The notes under the pieces are model-generated. The model did no database searches. It saw only the letters and a list, made by a program, of their open reading frames with translations, and was not told the DNA's origin. Positions 5,140 through 8,720 of a DNA stretch of 8,720 nt are shown in pieces. Made by a program: the position numbers and the translations under genes. The stretch is taken from positions 1 through 8,720 of the forward strand of contig CAZVLM010000025.1 in the NCBI GenBank assembly GCA_964628065.1. The letters are read 5' to 3'. This DNA comes from CAIXMG01 sp964628065 (GTDB taxonomy: Bacteria; Patescibacteriota; Minisyncoccia; Phycocordibacterales; UBA1006). How positions within the stretch are numbered: the first letter of the stretch is position 1; the number at the start of each line of letters is the position of its first letter.

Positions 5140-6363
5140 TTAATTAATAACAGGATATGAGCCTTTTTGATAAGGATGTAACGGAACACTTTTTAAGGTT
5201 TCAAGCACAGGCATTACAACGCGCCACAAATCCAAAAGTTCATTGTGACTTACAAACCGATCTTTCTCACCTTGTATCACGTTTGCAATGAGGACCTCGT
5301 AAGCATCAGGAGAAAGTGGATTTCTAATATCAAATATTTTTTTAGTACCATCTTTAAACTTCACCTCTACTTCAATCTTTCGCTCTGGAAGGGCTTTGCC
5401 AGCTTCTAATACAAATGGAACCCCTTTCCATGTTTCATTATTAAGAAGCATATGAAGTTTAATATACGTTTCTGTTTGTGATTCTGCAGAAACTCCTTCC
5501 CCTCTTTTGTATCCATCATACTGCGCAGGGATAATAGATTGCTCTATTGGCAAGGAATCATCAAATGAAATGTTTTTAATTATGTCATCTCTTCGATTAC
5601 TTGATGGAGTGCTTTCGTCAAGACTCATTGAAAGAGCCGCCAACATTTCCAGCGCGTGATTTTGCACCACGTCTCGGAGAGTTCCGGTCGCACCGTAAAA
5701 TGCTCCCCTTCCTTCAATATCAATCGTTTCAAGGAGTCGCACCTGTACCGACTCAACAAAGGTATTATTAAGCTTATTTTCTAATTCAGAGTTTTCCATC
5801 CTTTCACGAATCATTCGATCAAGTCCTGGTTTTCCGAGATAGTGATCGATCCGATATGTTTGATCCTCAGTGAAGACGTCTTCAATCAACTCCTCAAGGA
5901 TTATTGCCGACTCTAAATCGTTACCAATGGGTTTTTCAATGATGATTTTTGAGTCAGCAGAATTAAGTCCTGCTTTTTTAAGGTCTAGAATGGCAATTTT
6001 GTAAAAATCTGAATGAATGGAAAGATGAAAAACTTTTTGCGCTTTTTCTTTCCAATCCTGCTCTAATGATAAAATCTTGTTTTTTATTATTTCAAATCCT
6101 TGCGGTTCGCCAAATACAGCATCAACATAGGAAATATGCTCAAAAAAGTCTTCTAACTTCTCAAGCGATTCCCCAAGCGAAGGTTGTATAAACTGCTGAT
6201 ATTCTCGGTCGCTCCATGATCGGCGCGACACAGCAATGACCGCAAACTCTTTTGGAAGTTCGTTTTGACAGTAAAGCTTGAATAAGGCAAGCATGATTTT
6301 CTTCCGAGCTAAATCCCCTGTTGCGCCAAAAAGAACGAATATGAGCGGTTTTGGAATATTCAT
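5140..6363 (-). CDS. zwf: Glucose-6-phosphate 1-dehydrogenase (short form)
   Basis: 407 aa, shorter than the usual 430-510 aa but with all the landmark motifs. Nucleotide-binding GATGDLARKK (13-22) and the SRRSW (46-50) turn that contacts NADP in relatives come first. Substrate lysine K144 is in IIEKPIGND (141-149). The active-site RIDHYLGK (171-178) and the catalytic dyad partner H236 in LRDVVQNHALEML (229-241) follow, with D173 as the pairing Asp by analogy with Leuconostoc G6PDH. The C-terminal beta-sheet domain ends with YEVLIANVIQGEKDRFVSHNE (355-375). The residue after RIDHYLGK is Pro rather than the common Glu. It oxidises glucose-6-phosphate to 6-phosphogluconolactone and makes NADPH. 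No pgl or gnd is adjacent. The likely context is reductant supply, with ahpC next in line. Confidence 0.93.
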   Translation of the reverse strand: MNIPKPLIFVLFGATGDLARKKIMLALFKLYCQNELPKEFAVIAVSRRSWSDREYQQFIQPSLGESLEKLEDFFEHISYVDAVFGEPQGFEIIKNKILSLEQDWKEKAQKVFHLSIHSDFYKIAILDLKKAGLNSADSKIIIEKPIGNDLESAIILEELIEDVFTEDQTYRIDHYLGKPGLDRMIRERMENSELENKLNNTFVESVQVRLLETIDIEGRGAFYGATGTLRDVVQNHALEMLAALSMSLDESTPSSNRRDDIIKNISFDDSLPIEQSIIPAQYDGYKRGEGVSAESQTETYIKLHMLLNNETWKGVPFVLEAGKALPERKIEVEVKFKDGTKKIFDIRNPLSPDAYEVLIANVIQGEKDRFVSHNELLDLWRVVMPVLETLKSVPLHPYQKGSYPVIN

Positions 6364-6369
6364 AGACCT

Positions 6370-6377
6370 AGTATACT
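6370..6377. promoter_or_regulatory. Symmetric -10 (AGTATACT) shared by zwf and yceI
   Basis: The palindrome AGTATACT gives TATACT on both strands: minus 6375-6370, 6 nt before the zwf ATG, and plus 6372-6377, 50 nt before the ATG of the yceI-like gene. On the plus side TTTTGG (6349-6354) with a 17-nt spacer is a weak -35 that lies inside the zwf coding region. On the minus side the -35 is poor. The 64-nt gap contains no better alternative for either gene. Confidence 0.5.
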
Positions 6378-6427
6378 GAAACAGTACGTTTAGGAAAGAC
6401 GTGCGCTTAACTTAACTTTAACTATTC

Positions 6428-7084
6428 ATGAAAAAAATTATCTTATCAATTCTCGTACTTATTATCGTTGCTGTTGCTATTACTCTCATAGTCCGAAAAT
6501 CCAACCGCACGGAGTCGGACACCTCGGCGCCTACAACCGCCACGACTGCCGAAGTAGGAACTTACCGGACTTCATCTGATGCAACGGTCGCATGGCAAGG
6601 CAAACGACCCCTCATGGAAGGCTATATGGATTCAGGAACACTTAAAATCTCGTCAGGAACCGTGACAGTTAGCGAGGGTTCTGCAAGTGGAAAATTTGTG
6701 TTTGACATGAGCACCATCAGTGCCGGTGCTACGGGCAAAGGAAGCGGAATGGAAATACTCACCAATCACCTTAAATCCGCAGATTTCTTTGACATCGCAA
6801 AGTATCCCACTGCGACTCTTGTAGTTACAAAAGCAACTCCAACGACGACAGCTTATGAATACATCGCTGAAGGAACGCTTCAAATGAAAGGCGAAACGCA
6901 TCCTATTTCGTTTCCTGTCACAATGTACTCTGATGGAATGGATCTGCGAGCAAAAGGTGTAATTGAAGTCAACCGAACAATCTGGAACATTAAGTATGGA
7001 TCAGGAAAATTCTTCCAGGACTTGGGAGAGAAGATGATCGATGATGTGTTTTCAGTAAGTGTCGATCTTATTCTTAAGAAATAA
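6428..7084 (+). CDS. YceI-family protein with N-terminal membrane anchor
   Basis: 218 aa. Residues 4-22 are a hydrophobic signal anchor (ILSILVLIIVAVAITLIV). A Thr/Ala/Ser linker (about 26-45) then leads into a complete YceI beta-barrel domain (about 46-217). Family hallmarks visible are the start YRTSSDATVAWQGK, the block NHLKSADFFDIAKYPTATL (113-131), the LQMKGETHPISFPV strand (151-164), and the end GEKMIDDVFSVSVDLILKK (200-218). YceI proteins are extracytoplasmic lipocalin-like barrels that bind isoprenoid or other hydrophobic ligands; the physiological ligand is mostly unknown. Here the protein would be tethered outside the cytoplasmic membrane. It is followed 17 nt later by the SRPBCC gene, so the two are probably co-transcribed. 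Confidence 0.92.
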   Translation: MKKIILSILVLIIVAVAITLIVRKSNRTESDTSAPTTATTAEVGTYRTSSDATVAWQGKRPLMEGYMDSGTLKISSGTVTVSEGSASGKFVFDMSTISAGATGKGSGMEILTNHLKSADFFDIAKYPTATLVVTKATPTTTAYEYIAEGTLQMKGETHPISFPVTMYSDGMDLRAKGVIEVNRTIWNIKYGSGKFFQDLGEKMIDDVFSVSVDLILKK

Positions 7085-7090
7085 GTAGAC

Positions 7091-7096
7091 TATATT
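7091..7096 (+). promoter_or_regulatory. Possible -10 box directly before the SRPBCC gene
   Basis: TATATT (7091-7096) lies in the 17-nt gap after the yceI-like gene and ends 5 nt before the ATG at 7102, matching the leaderless spacing seen elsewhere in the window. No convincing -35 (TTATTC at 7068-7073 is the best at 17-nt spacing). Read-through from the yceI-like gene is equally possible. Confidence 0.3.
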
Positions 7097-7101
7097 TCAC
7101 T

Positions 7102-7584
7102 ATGAAACCAACAATCACAAGAGATCTTCCAAATAAAACGGTAACCGTAGAAAAAATTTTCTCCGCTCCCCGATCAAAAGTATGGGAAGCATGGTCTACT
7201 CAGGACATACTTGAAAAATGGTGGGCGCCAAAGCCGTGGCTTGCGGTAACGAAATCATTTCATTTTAAAAACGGTGGATCATGGCACTACTACATGCTCG
7301 GACCGGATGGAACGAAATCTTGGACCATTATGGAATATACAAGCATTGATCCTGAAAATGTTTTCTACGGCAATGATTATTTTGCCGATGAAAATGGCGT
7401 TAAGAATACAGAGCTTCCTACCACGGATTGGACCGTCGAATTCTTTGATCAAGGCGAAGAAACGAAGATAGTGGTAACCCTCACCTTCGCTTCGACTGAA
7501 GATCTCGAAAAGCTCTTAACCATGGGATTCGAGGAGGGATTCTCTATGGGACTTGGAAACTTGGACGAGTTGCTTGCAAGCTAA
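7102..7584 (+). CDS. SRPBCC (AHSA1/START-like) domain protein
   Basis: 160 aa, a single-domain cytoplasmic protein. It shows the AHSA1 pattern throughout: VTVEKIFSAPRSKVWEAWST (14-33), then the KWWAPKPW segment (39-46), FKNGGSWHYYMLGPDG (55-70), and the long C-terminal helix with EEGFSMGLGNLDELL (144-158). The fold is a helix-grip cavity that binds hydrophobic ligands. Members without an enzymatic partner have no fixed function, and the domain also occurs in the Hsp90 activator Aha1. It is 17 nt downstream of the yceI-like gene and is followed by a strong terminator. In other bacteria AHSA1 genes often neighbour PhnB-like VOC genes and an ArsR regulator. The VOC gene is present here, but the regulator is not in view. 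Confidence 0.92.
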   Translation: MKPTITRDLPNKTVTVEKIFSAPRSKVWEAWSTQDILEKWWAPKPWLAVTKSFHFKNGGSWHYYMLGPDGTKSWTIMEYTSIDPENVFYGNDYFADENGVKNTELPTTDWTVEFFDQGEETKIVVTLTFASTEDLEKLLTMGFEEGFSMGLGNLDELLAS

Positions 7585-7644
7585 GCAAATAAAAAAAAGA
7601 GTATTTGTCATTGTTCCCAGAAGTCTTGAGTACAAACCAGAAAC

Positions 7645-7661
7645 CTTAGCAGTTCGCTAAG
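7645..7661 (+). other. Hairpin in the 3' region after the SRPBCC gene
   Basis: CTTAGC (7645-7650), loop AGTTC, GCTAAG (7656-7661) form a perfect 6-bp stem, flanked by two direct copies of GAGTAC (7628-7633 and 7661-7666). No T run follows, so it is not a terminator. It may shape or protect the mRNA 3' end upstream of the terminator. The rest of 7585-7676 shows no gene. Confidence 0.35.
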
Positions 7662-7676
7662 AGTACCTTCTATTTC

Positions 7677-7703
7677 AAAAGCCCCGCGCAAGTGGGGCTT
7701 TTT
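7677..7703 (+). terminator. Strong intrinsic terminator after the SRPBCC gene
   Basis: Stem AAAAGCCCC (7677-7685) with GGGGCTTTT (7694-7702), extended by a G-U and a C-G pair and closed by a GCAA tetraloop (7688-7691). A T run ends at 7703. It ends the yceI-SRPBCC unit. The A run on the other side would let it also work on the minus strand, where no gene needs it. Confidence 0.85.
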
Positions 7704-7715
7704 AGGTGGTGATTG

Positions 7716-7756
7716 ATACTGCAAGTATGTTAATATTGCAGTATTACTATTAGTAA
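7716..7756. promoter_or_regulatory. Inverted-repeat array upstream of the VOC gene, candidate operator
   Basis: ATACTGCAA (7716-7724) and TTGCAGTAT (7736-7744) form a perfect 9-bp inverted repeat with centres 20 bp apart, about two helical turns. The first arm is itself part of a palindrome, ATACT-GCA-AGTAT (7716-7728). Next to it stands TTACTA-T-TAGTAA (7744-7756). TTGCAG (7736-7741) and TATATC (7759-7764) at 17-nt spacing could be the promoter, so a bound repressor would cover the -35. No regulator gene is visible nearby. Confidence 0.4.
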
Positions 7757-7767
7757 CTTATATCAGT

Positions 7768-8193
7768 ATGGCAACCATCAACCCTTACATAAACTTCAAC
7801 GGAAATGCACTTGAAGCATTTACCTTTTACAAGTCAGTCTTCGGCGGAGAATTTTCAAATATTTCTCGGTTTAAAGACTTAGAAAGTCCTGAGTTTCCCG
7901 TAAACCCAAGCGAGGCAGAAAAAATCATGCACATCGCGCTCCCTATTGGCGGAAATCTCCTAATGGGAAATGATGTCCCAGAAATCATGGGACGAACAAA
8001 TGAAAACGAAAACCGAAGCAAAATTTCAATCAACTGCGAAAGCAAGGAAGAAGCCGACAGGCTCTTTAACGGACTTACCGTCGGCGGAACCATCGAATTC
8101 CCTATGGGACAAAGTCCTTGGGGTTCATATTTTGGAATATTCAGGGATAAGTATGGTATCGAGTGGATGGTAGATTTTAATGAGAATGAATAA
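7768..8193 (+). CDS. PhnB-like VOC (glyoxalase/dioxygenase superfamily) protein
   Basis: 141 aa, one VOC module pair. It begins with the typical INPYINFNGNALEAFTFYKS (4-23) of the PhnB / DUF1338-unrelated '3-demethylubiquinone methyltransferase-like' VOC group. It continues with FGGEF (25-29), MHIALPIGGNLLMGNDVP (54-71), a central ISINCESKEEADRLFNGL (86-103), and the end block SPWGSYFGIFRDKYGIEWMVDF (116-137). Possible metal ligands are H55 and E132. Despite the name, PhnB-like proteins have no shown role in phosphonate use or ubiquinone synthesis, and the substrate is unknown. The gene stands alone between two terminators, with its own promoter region carrying inverted repeats. Its TAA stop touches the downstream terminator stem. 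Confidence 0.92.
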   Translation: MATINPYINFNGNALEAFTFYKSVFGGEFSNISRFKDLESPEFPVNPSEAEKIMHIALPIGGNLLMGNDVPEIMGRTNENENRSKISINCESKEEADRLFNGLTVGGTIEFPMGQSPWGSYFGIFRDKYGIEWMVDFNENE

Positions 8194-8230
8194 ACTAAAA
8201 ACACCCGTTGGGAGATGGGTGTTTTTAGTT
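8193..8230. terminator. Bidirectional terminator between the VOC and ASCH genes
   Basis: A perfect 14-bp stem, AACTAAAAACACCC (8193-8206) with its complement (8217-8230), encloses a 10-nt loop. T-rich on the outgoing arm in both directions (TTTTTAGTT). The stem begins in the last base of the VOC stop codon. It serves two convergent genes; the ASCH gene ends 34 nt beyond. Confidence 0.85.
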
Positions 8231-8264
8231 ACAAATAGAAATAAAAAGTTTTAATTATTATACT

Positions 8265-8633
8265 TTAAGCAACTCTTTCAATCTCTATGGCAACAACTCC
8301 GTATTCTTTTTCTTGATCTTCGGTATAGAACCGTTCATAGATTTTTACACCATCGTCAATTGATTGAGCGTCTGGCAAAACTTTTTCTAACTTCTCGTGC
8401 TCCAACATGTCTCTGCATGATTTATAGGTTCTTACATCTTTAACAAGTACTTCTAGGTTTTCAGTTTCTTCCTCATTGTAGATAATAATATGATCTCCAG
8501 CAGATATTTTTTGATACCAACCCTTTTTGATTCTTCCTTCAATTGTTTTTAATCCATTTTTTACAAATGTAAAATACGGCTCTGCACGATGGTTATGATA
8601 CGTTTTATAAACATTTTCTGATATGAGCTTCAT
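8265..8633 (-). CDS. ASCH domain protein
   Basis: 122 aa from the ATG at 8633; an in-frame TTG at 8639 would add two residues (MY) and is less likely. The ASCH pattern is clear: HNHRAEPYFTFVKNGLKTIE (13-32) with the GLKTIEGR (27-34) signature, then KKGWYQKISAGDHIIIYN (36-53), a beta-rich core, and the end KIYERFYTEDQEKEYGVVAI (97-116). ASCH domains share the PUA-like beta-barrel fold. They are believed to bind RNA or nucleotides, and some members are ribonucleases or amidohydrolases acting on modified nucleosides. This one is a stand-alone small domain, so an RNA-related role is an inference from the family. It is convergent with the VOC gene. No regulatory partner is seen, and the start has no Shine-Dalgarno sequence. 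Confidence 0.88.
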   Translation of the reverse strand: MKLISENVYKTYHNHRAEPYFTFVKNGLKTIEGRIKKGWYQKISAGDHIIIYNEEETENLEVLVKDVRTYKSCRDMLEHEKLEKVLPDAQSIDDGVKIYERFYTEDQEKEYGVVAIEIERVA

Positions 8634-8647
8634 ATACAAGTTACTTT

Positions 8648-8653
8648 AGCATA
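8648..8653 (-). promoter_or_regulatory. Possible -10 box of the ASCH gene
   Basis: TATGCT (8653-8648 on the minus strand) ends 14 nt before the ATG at 8633, which would give a leader of about 7 nt. No good -35 is seen at 16-18 nt, so this is a weak call. The remaining edge, 8654-8720, shows no feature I can support. Confidence 0.28.
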
Positions 8654-8720
8654 AATTCACTGCTCTGCGGTGTTTGTTGGACAAAGTTCGAAACTATTTC
8701 GAGCAAAATCCAAATGATTA

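Noticed and set aside
7827..8204. A 125-codon minus-strand frame opposite the VOC gene.
   Set aside because: It is the antisense of a clear VOC protein and shows no family pattern of its own; it also reads from inside the terminator stem.
8641..8720. Open frames at the right edge, on the plus strand (containing DKVRNYFEQNP) and on the minus strand (ending in SSEFMLK), possibly the end of a neighbouring gene or a recombinase remnant.
   Set aside because: Eighty bases are open in several frames by chance, no frame has a start codon in view, and I cannot tie either peptide to a family with confidence.
1..8720. CRISPR arrays, insertion sequences, tRNA or rRNA genes.
   Set aside because: No regularly spaced repeats, no transposase or terminal inverted repeats, and no tRNA- or rRNA-like conserved segments were found by eye on either strand.

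Overview
The window is AT-rich, compactly coded bacterial DNA that looks like a Candidate Phyla Radiation genome (Patescibacteria, probably a Parcubacteria-like lineage). The assignment is inferred from three things: the style of the pilM/pilN/pilO proteins (a short PilN with an N-terminal FIPKKP motif, and a non-standard membrane protein in the pilP position), a 157-aa unknown protein of a type I associate with these genomes, and an almost complete lack of Shine-Dalgarno sequences. TGA is used as a stop (end of comF), so the TGA=Gly code of Gracilibacteria-type lineages is unlikely.

Layout: 1-241 is the 5' part of a secreted or membrane-anchored protein (minus strand) with its own promoter. 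331-3142 is a type IV pilus inner-membrane platform on the minus strand, read as pilM, then a hairpin and a new promoter, then pilN-pilO-pilP-like, closed by a terminator that overlaps the last stop codon. 3143-3314 holds no protein gene but contains what looks like a complete small RNA gene on the plus strand (TTGACA-16-TATACT promoter, folded body of about 80 nt, intrinsic terminator). 3315-3788 (minus) is the unknown protein. It is divergent from comF (3891-4526, plus), a competence-type phosphoribosyltransferase. comF converges on ahpC (4534-5112, minus), which lies downstream of zwf (5140-6363, minus). zwf is divergent from a plus-strand series: yceI-like (6428-7084), AHSA1/SRPBCC (7102-7584), a terminator, then a PhnB-like VOC protein (7768-8190 plus stop). 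The VOC gene converges, across a strong bidirectional terminator, on an ASCH-domain gene (8265-8633, minus).

How the genes fit together: pilM/N/O/P-like form the cytoplasmic-to-periplasmic alignment complex of a type IV pilus. ComF is often linked with DNA uptake that uses such pili, although here it is in a separate unit. zwf and ahpC make a plausible redox pair (NADPH production and peroxide reduction). The SRPBCC, VOC and ASCH genes are small single-domain accessory proteins of unknown substrate.

The most noteworthy signals are the small RNA candidate at 3194-3308; a recurring placement of -10 boxes 5-10 nt before start codons, which suggests leaderless mRNAs; a symmetric -10 (AGTATACT) shared by zwf and yceI; and an inverted-repeat array upstream of the VOC gene.
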